DNA of 64,000 nt, taken from NCBI GenBank assembly GCA_913057515.1, contig CAJXOJ010000001.1, positions 1 through 64,000 of the forward strand. Direction: 5' to 3'. The position numbers were made by a program, and so were the translations under genes. The notes under the pieces are model-generated. The model searched no databases. It saw nothing but the letters and a program-made list of their open reading frames with translations, and had not been told where the DNA came from. The stretch's first letter is position 1, and each line of letters starts with the position of its first letter. The DNA is from an uncultured Cycloclasticus sp. GTDB taxonomy: Bacteria; Pseudomonadota; Gammaproteobacteria; Methylococcales; Cycloclasticaceae. This document shows, one piece after another, positions 28,295 through 38,284 of the stretch.

Positions 28295-28688
28295 CCCCCT
28301 TGTCACTATCAGACATCAAAAAGCAGTTAGCTAACTATCATTGGTTGACTAACTGAGCGATATTTCACTAAAGTACTCATTCAGCAGCCAAAATACACTC
28401 TAATGAAACATTGCTTGAAAGTTATTTTTTATAAAATAACCGTATATATATGTAATACGCTGCTATAGAAGCTTTTTTATATACGTATTTATATTATTGA
28501 TACTCAAACTACTATTTAGATAAGTAACTGTTAAAATTATTGTTGAGCACTCATTCCTCATAACAGAGCCGGATAGAGTAAAGTAAAAGCTGCTATTTGT
28601 AATTTCCAGCTAAAGCCTCTTAGGCGGCTTATCGTCCTATCTAATGGTGGTTGTCATGATCTATTTTATTAATAACCGGTTTTACCAA
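28295..28688. other. convergent intergenic gap between cheW and cheR
   Basis: About 390 bp of A/T-rich DNA with no open frame of note. A small hairpin AAGCC-N8-GGCTT lies near 28613-28630 but has no T-run, so it is not a clear terminator. Nothing else recognised. Confidence 0.4.
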
Positions 28689-29468
28689 CTAGTATAAATC
28701 AGCATGTCCATAATAAACGGGGTCACTCGTTGGTTTTAATAAGCCATCTAAAATTTTTGATGCTTTTAACTTAGTACCCATATCAAAATAAATCAGCATA
28801 TTTCTTGATAGCACGTAGTCAAACTGACCTACTTTTTTTAACCCTGGGTCGAATAAATTACATGCGTTAAAGTCGACACATGATTTAACCAGCGTATTTA
28901 AATGAAACTTATCACCTTTTTTTAAAAAATACTTATTCACTAAATCGGGTGGCATTTTACTGATGTCTCGCGCATTATAAACGCCCTCTTTCGCACGTTG
29001 TAATGCAGCCGTATCTATATCCGCGCCCAGTAGGTTAAAACGAGTTGAGGGCACACCTGCTTCCAGCAGGGCAATCACGATGGTATAGGGTTCCTCTCCA
29101 GTGGAGCAAGGCATACATAAAATATTTACCTTATCAACTCGTTTACATACGTTAGCCACTAAAGTTTTTATTTGCTCGAACTCTCGATAAAAGTACGTCT
29201 CGTTCGTTGTAACATAATTCACCAGCTCTTGCCGTAGCGAGTTATCTCGCGCGACCTTCTTTAAACATTCATCAAAGCTATTAATATCCCTTTGTTGGCA
29301 AAAACTTTTTAATTTACTTTGAAAAATGGCCCGCTGTTTTTCAAAATTTATCCCTGTCAGCTCTTTAATATAGTTAAGGCTGTTTTGGACATTCTCAAAG
29401 TCTTGTAGTACACAATTAAGCTCTGGCTCAAGCAACGGTTTTTTTTTATTTTTAAATAACCCAAACAC
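28689..29468 (-). CDS. cheR: chemoreceptor methyltransferase CheR
   Basis: CheR methylates glutamates of chemoreceptors using S-adenosylmethionine. The 259-residue protein has the TTNETYFYRE motif (87-96), the SAM-binding CSTGEEPYTI (121-130), GADIDTAALQRAKEGVY and the late YVLSRNMLIYFD. The start is GTG at 29468, with GGAGG six nt upstream inside the end of cheB. Third gene of an MCP-cheB-cheR unit; the C terminus (YGHADLY) is slightly short but keeps the fold. Confidence 0.93.
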   Translation of the reverse strand: MFGLFKNKKKPLLEPELNCVLQDFENVQNSLNYIKELTGINFEKQRAIFQSKLKSFCQQRDINSFDECLKKVARDNSLRQELVNYVTTNETYFYREFEQIKTLVANVCKRVDKVNILCMPCSTGEEPYTIVIALLEAGVPSTRFNLLGADIDTAALQRAKEGVYNARDISKMPPDLVNKYFLKKGDKFHLNTLVKSCVDFNACNLFDPGLKKVGQFDYVLSRNMLIYFDMGTKLKASKILDGLLKPTSDPVYYGHADLY

Positions 29469-29470
29469 CT

Positions 29471-30058
29471 TTAGCCTCCAAGCAATTTTACGGTTTGAAT
29501 AATATCCCAGAGGGGTTTAACTGAAATATCTTTAACTAACAATTTAGCTTGAAATGGCATACCGTAAACGACCGCTGAGCATTCACTTTCGGCAATACAG
29601 GGCCACCCTTTATCAGCTAGTGCCTTAATTCCTTTTGCGCCATCATCACCAACACCCGTTAGTATAATACCAGTTGTTTTAAAAGCCCTAGGTAACAATG
29701 CAGCTGATTCAAAAAGGCTATCTATATCTGGGTTATAGCGCTCCATCACTTGTATTTTTTGCACGAAAACCAAACCCGCTGCCCCCAACCTTAATCGCGT
29801 CATAAATGAACAAATATAGATATGCCCCGGTAAAACAGCCAGCTGATCGGTAACAGCCACCACCTTTAGCGTCGTCACATGTTGCAGCTGCTTAACAAAG
29901 CTTGGAATATACTCAGCACCCATATGTTGCGCAATAATAATTGTGGCTGAAAAATCAGGCGGCAGGGCGTGAATAATCTTCTGTATATGCCCAGGCCCAC
30001 CAGTGGAGGCACCAATCAGTATAAGCGTTCTAGGTTCTGAATGTTTCAAGCTGAGCAT
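29471..30058 (-). CDS. CheB methylesterase domain protein lacking a receiver domain
   Basis: This 195-residue protein is only the CheB C-terminal esterase/deamidase domain. The catalytic triad is present: Ser18 in GASTGGPG, His45 in AQHM, Asp139 in [11 protein letters not shown]. Canonical CheB is about 350 residues with an N-terminal receiver; none is encoded here or immediately upstream. The ATG at 30058 lies inside the end of the MCP gene (29-nt overlap), so it is translationally coupled. It should demethylate receptors without direct CheA-dependent activation. A second, complete CheB may exist outside the window. Confidence 0.88.
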   Translation of the reverse strand: MLSLKHSEPRTLILIGASTGGPGHIQKIIHALPPDFSATIIIAQHMGAEYIPSFVKQLQHVTTLKVVAVTDQLAVLPGHIYICSFMTRLRLGAAGLVFVQKIQVMERYNPDIDSLFESAALLPRAFKTTGIILTGVGDDGAKGIKALADKGWPCIAESECSAVVYGMPFQAKLLVKDISVKPLWDIIQTVKLLGG

Positions 30059-32075
30059 TTAAGTTTTCAGTCATTGAGTTAAGGTGCTCTGCAGCCGACG
30101 CTATTTCTTCAACACTTCGCGCATTAGTAGATGAAATAGCATTAATTTCCCCAATTTTATCAACAATCGCCGACACTTTACTCCCTGTTACTTCAAATTC
30201 TTCGACTGTTTTATCACTCAACTTCGTAGCATTTTCCACAATCACGACTGTTTCATTAATACTACTATCCACTGTATTTGCAATAGTCGATAGCTCTTGA
30301 ATATCGGCTGAGCTAAGGTCCATTTCTCGCCGGACTGTTTCAATAGAACCAATCAGTAAGCTGATTGTTTCATTAATTTTACCTAAGCTAGCTTGAGTAT
30401 GGCCTGCTAGGCCACGCACCTCATCGGCGACCACCGCAAAGCCTCGCCCGTGTTCACCGGCTCTTGCAGCTTCAATCGCCGCATTTAAAGCTAGCAAGTT
30501 TGTTTGATCTGCAATATTTGCAATCACATCCAGTACCGTTTTAACTTCCGATGTCTCATCATGCAACTTGGCTACATCTTGTGCCAAGGCCAACTCTCTA
30601 TCGGCTGTTGTTTGCACGCTCCCTGTCAGACGTACAATGTCATCTCTTGCTTCTAGTAGCTTACTATTTGCACTCAACATCTCCTCTTTACTGGTTTGCG
30701 CATCAGCGATTGAGTTGTTAATTTCTTCACTAATTAGCGTGGCTTCACTGCTTGCTTCATTAACAATGAGAACAGATTTTTCTACATTACTCCCTACCCC
30801 AAGTGAGCTGGTGGATAATTCGTGCGCAATCGATGCATTTTCTGTTGAGGAGTTTTTTGCCGTATTAATAAGCTCTTGAAGCGCTCTCAATAGCCCGTTC
30901 ACGCTATCAGCCATTTCATTGAGCTCTTTAGGTGCATTATTGTCCAGCGACTGGGTGATGTCTTTGTTCATTGCAATAGCTGACAACTGGCTTTTAAACC
31001 TATCTATCGGCTTTGTTACCGCTATTTTTATCACCATCAACCCCAACACGACAAACACTGCCAATAAAATGGCTGCAACCATAAAAACATGTTGCCTGAT
31101 CTCGTTGGGAGCAAGCATGACTTCTGCTTCGTCAATGTCTGAGATAATAGCCCATTGAAGGTCTTCACCAATGTTCACTGTTGAATAAGAGGACAACACG
31201 GGGTTCCCGTTGTAATCAAGAACAATTTCTGTATTGCTTTCCCCTGCCAAGGCGCGCCTTGATGCATCTGTATCCACTGAGCCTAAGGTCGGGTTAGCAA
31301 AGGAGGCTTGCAGCGAATGATTGACTGGGTCTAGAAAGCGCTCACTTCGCATGAGCTTGTCTGCACCTACAAGGTAGTCTTCTTGCGACTCACCATAGCC
31401 TTCTCTAAAGGTCATCACCTTATTGATCGCTTTATCGGATAGCTGCATCACCAGCACACCCTCAATGACGCCACCTTGCTTAATGGGGCTACCGATAAAC
31501 ATCGCAGGCTCATTATTGCTGGGGCCATATGGTCTCATATCAACAAAAGTGGTTCGGTTATTTTCCAAGGTTTTACGCCACGCTTCAGCCAAACCGCTAT
31601 CTTTTAACGGGCCAACACGTAAATTAGCACCATGATCAGACTCTTTAGCCACCGTGTACATGACATGCCCATGTTGCTTGGTGATTAGAAAAATATCGTA
31701 ATACCCCTTATTCTTCATGTAATGACTAAAGTACGCCTCACTTTCTTTGACCATCCTTTTCACATCTTTATGCTCAACAGGAAAAGGCCCATTGGCCGCA
31801 ATAGTTAAGCCACTGGATGCAAACTTCAAGCCATTAAATAAATCCAGCGTATTCAATGAGCCTGATAACACCTCTATATCAGCCGTTTTTTGCATGAAAT
31901 AATTTTCAATTTGGCTCTTTTTAATATCCCGTGAAGAGGTCAATCGCTCATACTCGTTTTTAACGAGTACAGCCGTTATTTCATGTATTGACACATAACC
32001 GATAAGGCTTGCTAATAAAACTAGAGAACCTACCACTAAGGATAGGACTTGCATTTTAAGTGATATTTTTTTCAT
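30030..32075 (-). CDS. methyl-accepting chemotaxis protein with Cache sensor
   Basis: A 681-residue chemoreceptor: TM1 (about 9-30), a 300-residue periplasmic region of dCache type ([22 protein letters not shown] at its start, then [12 protein letters not shown]), TM2 (330-352), HAMP (about 353-405) and a cytoplasmic signalling region. The hairpin tip [21 protein letters not shown] is canonical. There is no C-terminal NWETF-type pentapeptide for CheR/CheB tethering. It leads an operon with a receiver-less cheB and cheR. The ligand is unknown; nearness to catabolic genes makes an aromatic or organic acid possible. Confidence 0.93.
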   Translation of the reverse strand: MKKISLKMQVLSLVVGSLVLLASLIGYVSIHEITAVLVKNEYERLTSSRDIKKSQIENYFMQKTADIEVLSGSLNTLDLFNGLKFASSGLTIAANGPFPVEHKDVKRMVKESEAYFSHYMKNKGYYDIFLITKQHGHVMYTVAKESDHGANLRVGPLKDSGLAEAWRKTLENNRTTFVDMRPYGPSNNEPAMFIGSPIKQGGVIEGVLVMQLSDKAINKVMTFREGYGESQEDYLVGADKLMRSERFLDPVNHSLQASFANPTLGSVDTDASRRALAGESNTEIVLDYNGNPVLSSYSTVNIGEDLQWAIISDIDEAEVMLAPNEIRQHVFMVAAILLAVFVVLGLMVIKIAVTKPIDRFKSQLSAIAMNKDITQSLDNNAPKELNEMADSVNGLLRALQELINTAKNSSTENASIAHELSTSSLGVGSNVEKSVLIVNEASSEATLISEEINNSIADAQTSKEEMLSANSKLLEARDDIVRLTGSVQTTADRELALAQDVAKLHDETSEVKTVLDVIANIADQTNLLALNAAIEAARAGEHGRGFAVVADEVRGLAGHTQASLGKINETISLLIGSIETVRREMDLSSADIQELSTIANTVDSSINETVVIVENATKLSDKTVEEFEVTGSKVSAIVDKIGEINAISSTNARSVEEIASAAEHLNSMTENLNAQLETFRT

Positions 32076-32498
32076 CTTTTACATCGACTCCTTGATTAAT
32101 TGGTAACCCCTGTCAGTTCGAAAAAATTCATTAAGAGATTTTTCACGCTACTTAGATAGCACTGGTAACCAGTGAATTAGCTAAAGTATAGTCAGCTTTT
32201 TTAGTTTTAGCTCTTTCACTCCTATATCTATCGGCTATATAAGTAATATCTGAAACATTATTTGCAATATATGAAACGTTATTTAAAGCCAAAGCTCTTT
32301 TAATCTATACAACTAAAAGTATAAAAAACGCTCAAAGATAAAAAAACCTGGCTTTCAACACTGCCTGATACTTTGGAAAATAAATTATTTTGCGCACATA
32401 AGAAAAACCTGAAGACTAGCGACAGTCATTTCCAAGTAAGGTTAAAAGAGCCTCAACTTCTTCACATCTATTTACCAGCAAACTAAGCTGCCTTTTTG
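32076..32498. other. intergenic region upstream of the MCP gene
   Basis: No gene is seen in about 420 bp. On the minus strand GCCGATAG at 32228-32235 matches the FliA -10 well, but 15 bp upstream there is only TTCA instead of TAAA, so a sigma-28 promoter for the MCP operon is possible but weak. It would give a leader of about 140 nt. No terminator for the gene ending at 32499 is evident. Confidence 0.35.
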
Positions 32499-33515
32499 TT
32501 ACCGATTACGGTCAATTGTTTTAATAACACGATATGCCCCATGGAAAGTAGGAATAGCAACATTGTTCTCTTTTGCCGCTTCAATTAGCGGCAAAAACAA
32601 AGCATCCGCCTCCGTTACTTTCCCATTAATCAAGTCTTCATGCATGGATGTACGAATACCCCTAGGCAGCGACTTCATGTGCTCCCCAAGGTCAAGGCAC
32701 ACTTGAACGGCTTCTTCAAAGCTAGACTCATCCAGTACTTTAAAAAATGAAAAAGGTGCGTAATAATCTTGTGGTGTATAACCCTGTGATTTATAGACAT
32801 CAATCAGCTCCTTAGCGATCGCCACATAGTGCTCCGCTCCTTCACGTATTGAAATACCAGCGGCATAATCCAACGCAGGAATGGCACTAAGCGTACTCGC
32901 AGCCCATGAAGATGCACCAGAAACTTGAATAACTTTTTCCCATAAAACGTGATTAATATCTTCAACAGATTCTGCTTTTAAATTTGCATCAGTAAAGGCT
33001 TTTGCTAATATTTCAGTTCGCTCGGTACTACCTCCATCAAGTTCGCCGAAAAAGGCTGTGGTTGGCGCGGTCACATGGTTATTAACCATACCGGGCGCCA
33101 ATAAGGTACCACCTTCAAGAGTCGAACCACCAATCACTTTTGCAGACCCAAAACGTTCGACCAGTAAGGCCTCTTTACCCACACCATTTTGCATGGTTAA
33201 GGCACACTTGACTTGGTCGACTAAAACAGCCGCATCTTCTAGAGCCGCAGGCGCATCTTTTGCTTTGGTTAATAAAATATAGTAGTCAATAGCGCCCTCA
33301 ACCTGGTCTGGCATAGTGACGGCGTGCAAATTATCCTTAATCAACATATCACCTAAACGACCTACCACTTGCAAGCCGTTTTGGTTAATAGCATCTGCAT
33401 GTGCTTGCCGGCTAATTAGTGTCACCTGATGTCCTGACTTTGCTAAGTACCCTCCTATAACAGAGCCTAAACCGCCTGCGCCATGTATACAAATATGTAA
33501 TGCTTTTTTCTTCAT
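32499..33515 (-). CDS. ketopantoate reductase family protein, catabolic context
   Basis: This 338-residue protein has the PanE Rossmann motif HGAGGLGSVIGGYLAKSG, the LLTKAKDAP lysine segment (the catalytic Lys position), TMQNGVGKE and the C-terminal SMHEDLINGKVTEADALFLPLI, typical of the family. It sits 3 nt downstream of a DapA-like aldolase and in an operon with a tartrate/D-malate-type dehydrogenase, so a role in reducing or oxidising a 2-oxo/2-hydroxy acid of a dedicated pathway is more likely than pantothenate synthesis. It is only distantly similar to the protein at 18448. Confidence 0.8.
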   Translation of the reverse strand: MKKKALHICIHGAGGLGSVIGGYLAKSGHQVTLISRQAHADAINQNGLQVVGRLGDMLIKDNLHAVTMPDQVEGAIDYYILLTKAKDAPAALEDAAVLVDQVKCALTMQNGVGKEALLVERFGSAKVIGGSTLEGGTLLAPGMVNNHVTAPTTAFFGELDGGSTERTEILAKAFTDANLKAESVEDINHVLWEKVIQVSGASSWAASTLSAIPALDYAAGISIREGAEHYVAIAKELIDVYKSQGYTPQDYYAPFSFFKVLDESSFEEAVQVCLDLGEHMKSLPRGIRTSMHEDLINGKVTEADALFLPLIEAAKENNVAIPTFHGAYRVIKTIDRNR

Positions 33516-33518
33516 GCT

Positions 33519-34481
33519 TTAACTCACACCCAATTCTTTTAATGTTGATTGAATACGTGCTTTTAACGCTGGTGTACATTGTTCAACCGGTGGACGAATG
33601 GGCCCTGCTTTCAAGCCTATCTCTTCAAACCAAGCTTTCATACTAGCCAATGCGCTAGCATAGGTGAATGTTTGCACCACATCCCAAATAAAAACTTCAT
33701 TATAAAATTCTCGAATATCGTTTAGCTGTGCGCTCGCATGATAGGCCTCTTCCCACTTACCTGCTGCTGACAATGCCATATAATCTTTAACTATATGTCG
33801 TTTCTTGCCATATAAAATATAAGACAGCTCACCAAACAGTGCTTGCCCACCTTTTCTTAAGTCATCACAAAAAACAGTCTCAAATGGATCAGATACAATA
33901 AAGTCAGGGCGAATAATATTGCGTATTTTCAGCGTTTCCACTCGATTCATAACACCTTGCTTTGTTCCAACCACAGTCTCAAGGTCAGCCAAACGCTGCA
34001 TTAAGTCCCAGCCTAGTACTTTGCCAGAAACTGGTGTTCTATATAGAACAACCGCTAAATCTGAACTATCTGTGATAAATTTAAACCAGTTGTAAATTTC
34101 ATCATCACTTTTAAGTTGAACGACTGGGTTAATAACTTCCACACCGTCATAACCAAGCACTTCCAAGCGCTTCATCTTCTCAATGGTTTGATACGCACTG
34201 GGGTCTAATAGTATTGAAAATAGAGGGATACGCCCATTAACAGCTTCAGCAACCACTTCATGATAACGATACCATTCATCTAACGTAGCGTTCCAACACT
34301 CGGCAATAAAGCCACCTACCACTAAGCCATCCACACCCATTTCAATGAAGGCTTCGATATTCTCACGAATACCTTCCTCATTAAACGTAAAGTCATCATT
34401 CATTGGTGAAATAGGACACATAAACAAGCCCTTAATATGCTCGTTCGCCCATTGTTTCGCTGTTTCTCTTGTGTAATCCAT
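33519..34481 (-). CDS. DapA/NAL-family aldolase or hydratase-lyase
   Basis: A class-I aldolase of the dihydrodipicolinate synthase superfamily (320 aa). The Schiff-base Lys174 (TVVGTKQG) and Tyr147 (VVLYRTPVSG) align with the DapA active-site pair. The usual GTTGE loop is replaced by VGGFIAECWNATLDEW, which recalls hydratase-aldolases acting on aromatic pyruvates (NahE, PhdJ) more than DapA. The C-terminal KAGPIRPPVEQ is also common in catabolic members. The substrate is unknown. A good ribosome site (AGGAG) precedes ATG 34481. Confidence 0.82.
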   Translation of the reverse strand: MDYTRETAKQWANEHIKGLFMCPISPMNDDFTFNEEGIRENIEAFIEMGVDGLVVGGFIAECWNATLDEWYRYHEVVAEAVNGRIPLFSILLDPSAYQTIEKMKRLEVLGYDGVEVINPVVQLKSDDEIYNWFKFITDSSDLAVVLYRTPVSGKVLGWDLMQRLADLETVVGTKQGVMNRVETLKIRNIIRPDFIVSDPFETVFCDDLRKGGQALFGELSYILYGKKRHIVKDYMALSAAGKWEEAYHASAQLNDIREFYNEVFIWDVVQTFTYASALASMKAWFEEIGLKAGPIRPPVEQCTPALKARIQSTLKELGVS

Positions 34482-34511
34482 TGCTTTCTCCTGTTGAGTC
34501 TTTATTATTTT

Positions 34512-35570
34512 TTATAGTGCCTTCACAATAGCGGCTGCTAATGATTTTGTTGTCGCGTTAGCTCCCATATCTGGGGTAAGGCTATTTTTGTTTTGTAATA
34601 CCTGCTCTATTGCCTTCACAACTCTGTCAGCAGCCTCCTGTTCGCCTAAGTGCTCAAGCATCATAGCCCCAGACCAAATTTGACCAATGGGGTTTGCAAT
34701 ACCTTTACCAGCAATATCTGGCGCCGAGCCATGAACCGGTTCAAACATGGATGGATAATCTCCCTCTGGATTAATGTTTGCTGACGGTGCGATACCAATG
34801 GTGCCTGCAATAGCAGGACCTAGGTCAGACAAAATATCGCCAAACAGGTTACTGCCAACTACCACATCAAACCAATTAGGGTGCAAGACAAAGTTGGCCG
34901 CTAAAATATCAATATGGTATTGATCAACATGTATATCAGGGTAGTGTTTAGATATATCCGCGAAACGCTCATCCCAAAATGGCATGGTATGCAAAACACC
35001 GTTAGATTTTGTTGCTGAGGTCAAATGCTTCTTATCACGCGTCATTGCTAATTCAAAGGCATACTTCATAACACGATCAACACCGCGACGAGTAAACACA
35101 TCGGTTTTTACGACTGTTTCAAAAGGTGTCCCTTCATTTTGCCGGCCACCAATGGAGGAGTACTCGCCTTCACTATTTTCTCGTACGACATAAAAATCAA
35201 TGTCTTCTGCTGTGCGACCTGCTAAAGGAGAGTTAACGCCTTTCAATAAGCGAATAGGCCGTAGATTAATGTATTGGTCAAACGAACGTCGAATAGGGAT
35301 GAGCAAGCCCCATAAAGAAATATGATCAGGAACGCCTGGGAAACCAACAGCGCCCAAATAAATAGCATCCGAATTTCTTAGTTGCTCTATTCCATCATCA
35401 GGCATCATCTTACCTGTTTCGTGATAGGTTTCGCAGCTCCAAGGGTAGTTAGTAAAGCTAAGCTTAAAATCGTGCTCATCAGCTACTTTTTGTAGCACAC
35501 TCAAACCGGCCGGCATCACTTCCTTACCTATCCCATCACCAGGAATAACAGCAATTTTATATCGTGCCAA
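34512..35570 (-). CDS. tartrate dehydrogenase/decarboxylase or D-malate dehydrogenase
   Basis: Beta-decarboxylating dehydrogenase (352 aa) of the isopropylmalate/isocitrate family. Family landmarks: AVIPGDGIGKEV, the substrate-binding arginines in NLRPIRLL and FYVVRENSEGEYSS, the Lys in TSATKSNG, and DILSDLGPAIAGTIGIAPSANI. The SIGGRQNEGTPFE segment and length fit TtuC/DmlA (tartrate or D-malate) rather than LeuB. The start is TTG at 35570, six nt after AAGGAG. It is the first gene of the operon with the aldolase and PanE-like enzyme and is divergent from gabD. Confidence 0.83.
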   Translation of the reverse strand: MARYKIAVIPGDGIGKEVMPAGLSVLQKVADEHDFKLSFTNYPWSCETYHETGKMMPDDGIEQLRNSDAIYLGAVGFPGVPDHISLWGLLIPIRRSFDQYINLRPIRLLKGVNSPLAGRTAEDIDFYVVRENSEGEYSSIGGRQNEGTPFETVVKTDVFTRRGVDRVMKYAFELAMTRDKKHLTSATKSNGVLHTMPFWDERFADISKHYPDIHVDQYHIDILAANFVLHPNWFDVVVGSNLFGDILSDLGPAIAGTIGIAPSANINPEGDYPSMFEPVHGSAPDIAGKGIANPIGQIWSGAMMLEHLGEQEAADRVVKAIEQVLQNKNSLTPDMGANATTKSLAAAIVKAL

Positions 35571-35644
35571 AATCTCTCCTTGCCTGTCTGTTTTTTTTGT
35601 TTATATTATTAACGTCTTATATTTAATAAATCAATAAAAACATT

Positions 35645-37096
35645 ATGAATATTAGTAACCAGAATCTTTTTAGACAGCAAGCCTTTATAAACGGGAAATG
35701 GGTTGATGCAACGGACCATCAAACGATGCCTATTTACAACCCTTCTACCCAACAATTAATAGGGCACGTTCCCGTTATAACAGCTCAGCAGACCCAAGAA
35801 ACTATTAGCTTCGCTCAATCAGCATGGACTAACTGGCGAGAAAAACCAGCCAAGGAACGCTCAGTGTTATTGCGCCGCTGGTTTGACCTTATTCTTGAAA
35901 ACCAAGATGACCTCGCTACAATCCTTACCCTAGAACAAGGGAAGCCTTTGACTGAGGCGCGAGGTGAGATTATATATGGCTCCACCTTTGTTGAATGGTT
36001 TGCTGAAGAAGCTAAGCGTGTTTATGGCGATACCATTCCTGCGCCCAGCGCAGATAAGAAAATAATTGTTATTAAACAAGCCATTGGTGTTGTTGCGGCC
36101 ATTACACCTTGGAATTTCCCCAATGCAATGATCACCCGAAAATGTGCACCCGCACTGGCCGCTGGTTGCCCTGTGATTGTTAAACCCGCTCCAGAAACAC
36201 CTTTTTCAGCTTTGGCCTTAGCCGAACTGGGTCAACAAGCAGGCTTACCAGATGGTATTTTGAATGTTATTACCGGCGATGCACAAGCTATTGGTGCCGA
36301 ACTAACCACTAGCCCCTTCGTACGAAAGTTATCGTTTACCGGCTCTACTAAAGTAGGGAAAATACTAATGCGCCAATGCGCGGATACCGTTAAGAAGTTA
36401 AGTCTCGAATTAGGCGGCAACGCGCCATTTATTGTCTTTGATGATGCCGACTTAGATGCCGCCGTTGAAGGAGCAATGGCGAGTAAGTTCAGAAACACTG
36501 GGCAAACTTGTGTGTGTGCCAATCGTATTTTAGTCCAAGATGGTATCTACGATGCCTTTGCAGAAAAACTGGCCCATCGTGTATCTAACATGGTGGTGGC
36601 TGACGGCCTATCTGATCAAGCCGAACAAGGCCCGCTTATTAACTCAGCCGCCTTAGCTAAAGTACAAACCCACCTTAGTAATGCTGTTGAACTCGGCGCT
36701 ACAGTGCTCACTGGTGGTCAGCCACATGCTTTAGGCGGCTTGTTTTTTGAGCCCACCGTGCTTAGCAACGTAAACGAAACCATGCAGATAAGTCATGAAG
36801 AAACCTTTGGCCCTATTGCCCCGCTATATCGCTTTAGTACCGATCAAGAGGCTATTGATATGGCCAATAACACACCGTTTGGTTTAGCGGCTTACTTTTA
36901 TTCGCAAAATATTAAACGAGTCTGGCATATTGCAGAAGCACTTGAGGTGGGTATTGTTGGAATTAATGCGGGTATCGTCTCTTCTGAGGTCGCACCATTT
37001 GGAGGAATAAAAGAGTCAGGTATCGGTCGAGAGGGCTCCAAATATGGCATTGATGAATTTGTGGAAATGAAATATCTCTGTTTAGGTGAAATGTAG
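35645..37096 (+). CDS. gabD: succinate-semialdehyde dehydrogenase family protein (GabD-like)
   Basis: A 483-residue NAD(P)-dependent aldehyde dehydrogenase. ITPWNFPNAMITRK, the glutamate in SLELGGNAPFIVF and the catalytic cysteine in NTGQTCVCANRI are intact. The GabD-type features LEQGKPLTEARGE and the C-terminal GGIKESGIGREGSKYGIDEF match succinic-semialdehyde dehydrogenase. It could equally serve glutarate- or 2-oxoglutarate-semialdehyde. It is divergent, by 74 bp, from the tartrate/D-malate dehydrogenase operon and is probably part of the same pathway. It is unrelated to the ring-cleavage aldehyde dehydrogenase at 41044. Confidence 0.87.
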   Translation: MNISNQNLFRQQAFINGKWVDATDHQTMPIYNPSTQQLIGHVPVITAQQTQETISFAQSAWTNWREKPAKERSVLLRRWFDLILENQDDLATILTLEQGKPLTEARGEIIYGSTFVEWFAEEAKRVYGDTIPAPSADKKIIVIKQAIGVVAAITPWNFPNAMITRKCAPALAAGCPVIVKPAPETPFSALALAELGQQAGLPDGILNVITGDAQAIGAELTTSPFVRKLSFTGSTKVGKILMRQCADTVKKLSLELGGNAPFIVFDDADLDAAVEGAMASKFRNTGQTCVCANRILVQDGIYDAFAEKLAHRVSNMVVADGLSDQAEQGPLINSAALAKVQTHLSNAVELGATVLTGGQPHALGGLFFEPTVLSNVNETMQISHEETFGPIAPLYRFSTDQEAIDMANNTPFGLAAYFYSQNIKRVWHIAEALEVGIVGINAGIVSSEVAPFGGIKESGIGREGSKYGIDEFVEMKYLCLGEM

Positions 37097-37200
37097 CTAC
37101 TTTTTTAGCCTGTTGAAAAAGCTCTTCATTAAGCAAAACACACCATAGCCCTTTTAAGCTACTCCTCTCTTTAAGTTGCTAACGAGGTTTTTAATTATAA

Positions 37201-37233
37201 AAAAGCCCTAACAAGTTTATTATTAGGGCTTTT
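37201..37233. terminator. Rho-independent terminator between gabD and the meta-pathway operon
   Basis: AAAAGCCCTAA and TTAGGGCTTTT form a stem with an 11-nt loop, flanked by A and T runs. It lies between the convergent gabD and dmpI and should stop both, chiefly the long minus-strand operon. Confidence 0.85.
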
Positions 37234-37277
37234 CTGAGGTGGTATTAAACTAATTGAGTTTTTAATATAAAGTAATA

Positions 37278-37469
37278 TTAACGACCCAATGATTTAGCTG
37301 TTTTACCGCCAATTCCGAATTGTGTATTAGGTACTTCTTGAATCAATACACGCACATTTTGGCGAGGTGCATCAACTGCTTCACAAAGGGCATCGGTTAC
37401 TTTTTCAATAACGGCTGCTTTTTGCTCATCCGTCCGTCCTTCCATCATATGAATATGTGCTATTGGCAT
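37278..37469 (-). CDS. dmpI: 4-oxalocrotonate tautomerase
   Basis: This small enzyme (62 residues after Met removal) interconverts the enol and keto forms of 4-oxalocrotonate in the meta pathway. All key residues are seen, numbered without Met: Pro1, Arg11, Arg39 and Phe50. Length equals the classical DmpI/XylH enzymes. It is the last gene of the operon that starts at 43883, 12 nt after the decarboxylase, and is followed by a terminator. Confidence 0.95.
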   Translation of the reverse strand: MPIAHIHMMEGRTDEQKAAVIEKVTDALCEAVDAPRQNVRVLIQEVPNTQFGIGGKTAKSLGR

Positions 37470-37481
37470 CTCATCTCTCCT

Positions 37482-38273
37482 TTAGTCTACAAAGCGCATA
37501 GTAACTGCACCTAAATCTTGGTAGCGTACTGAAACATTATCACCTGCTTTAACTGCAATAGCTGGAGTAATTGCACCTGCCATAATAAAGGTACCCGCTG
37601 GAATAACTTCGTCGCGCTCTGCTAACAGATTTGCCAACATTGCAACACTCGCCGCTGGGTGACCTAATATTGCAGCACCAGCACCTAAGTCTACAACCTC
37701 ACCATTGATCTCCACAACAACACCCAGTGTTTTAAGGTCTAACTCTTCAACAGGCATCATACGACCACCTGTTACAAAACGTGACGAAGAAGAGTTATCG
37801 GCAATCACACTTTTAAGGTCAAATTTGAAATCTTTATAACGAGAGTCAATAATTTCGACGGCAGGCAGTACAAAATCTATCGCTGATAACACCTCACCAA
37901 TATGGCAACCCGGGCCGCTGAGTTCTTTTTTTGTAACAAAGGCAATTTCTGGCTCTACTTTCGGGTGAATCAACTCAGAAATTTTAACGTCGCCACCATC
38001 TGGAATACTAAAGTAATCGGCCAAAAAACCATAGCAAGGCGTTTCAACACCCATTTGTAGCATTTTAGCTCTGGACGTTAAACCCATTTTTAGGCCAACT
38101 ATTTTATTTCCTCGTGCTTCTTTACGACGACGAATCTCCCACTGTACATCCAGCGCTTCATCCCAGGTAATATCAGGATAATCATCCGTAATTTTTGTTA
38201 CTTCTGTACAGTTAAGCTCTGCATTTTCTAGATGTTCTGCTAATTTTTCAATTGTTGCTTTATCTAAAGCCAT
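37482..38273 (-). CDS. dmpH: 4-oxalocrotonate decarboxylase
   Basis: This enzyme decarboxylates 4-oxalocrotonate to 2-hydroxypenta-2,4-dienoate. The 263-residue protein belongs to the fumarylacetoacetate-hydrolase-like hydratase/decarboxylase family: GLKMGLTSRAKMLQMGV, HPKVEPEIAFV (metal-binding glutamates), EIIDSRY and LGHPAASVAML. The VEPEIAFV block and KMLQMGVETP favour the decarboxylase over the hydratase, whose gene (40249) is also present. In known pathways the two act as a complex. ATG 38273 is preceded by GGGG. Confidence 0.93.
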   Translation of the reverse strand: MALDKATIEKLAEHLENAELNCTEVTKITDDYPDITWDEALDVQWEIRRRKEARGNKIVGLKMGLTSRAKMLQMGVETPCYGFLADYFSIPDGGDVKISELIHPKVEPEIAFVTKKELSGPGCHIGEVLSAIDFVLPAVEIIDSRYKDFKFDLKSVIADNSSSSRFVTGGRMMPVEELDLKTLGVVVEINGEVVDLGAGAAILGHPAASVAMLANLLAERDEVIPAGTFIMAGAITPAIAVKAGDNVSVRYQDLGAVTMRFVD

Positions 38274-38284
38274 TGTATTTCCCC

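Noticed and set aside
28613-28630. Hairpin between cheW and cheR as a terminator
   Set aside because: Only a 5-bp stem with an 8-nt loop and no T-run.
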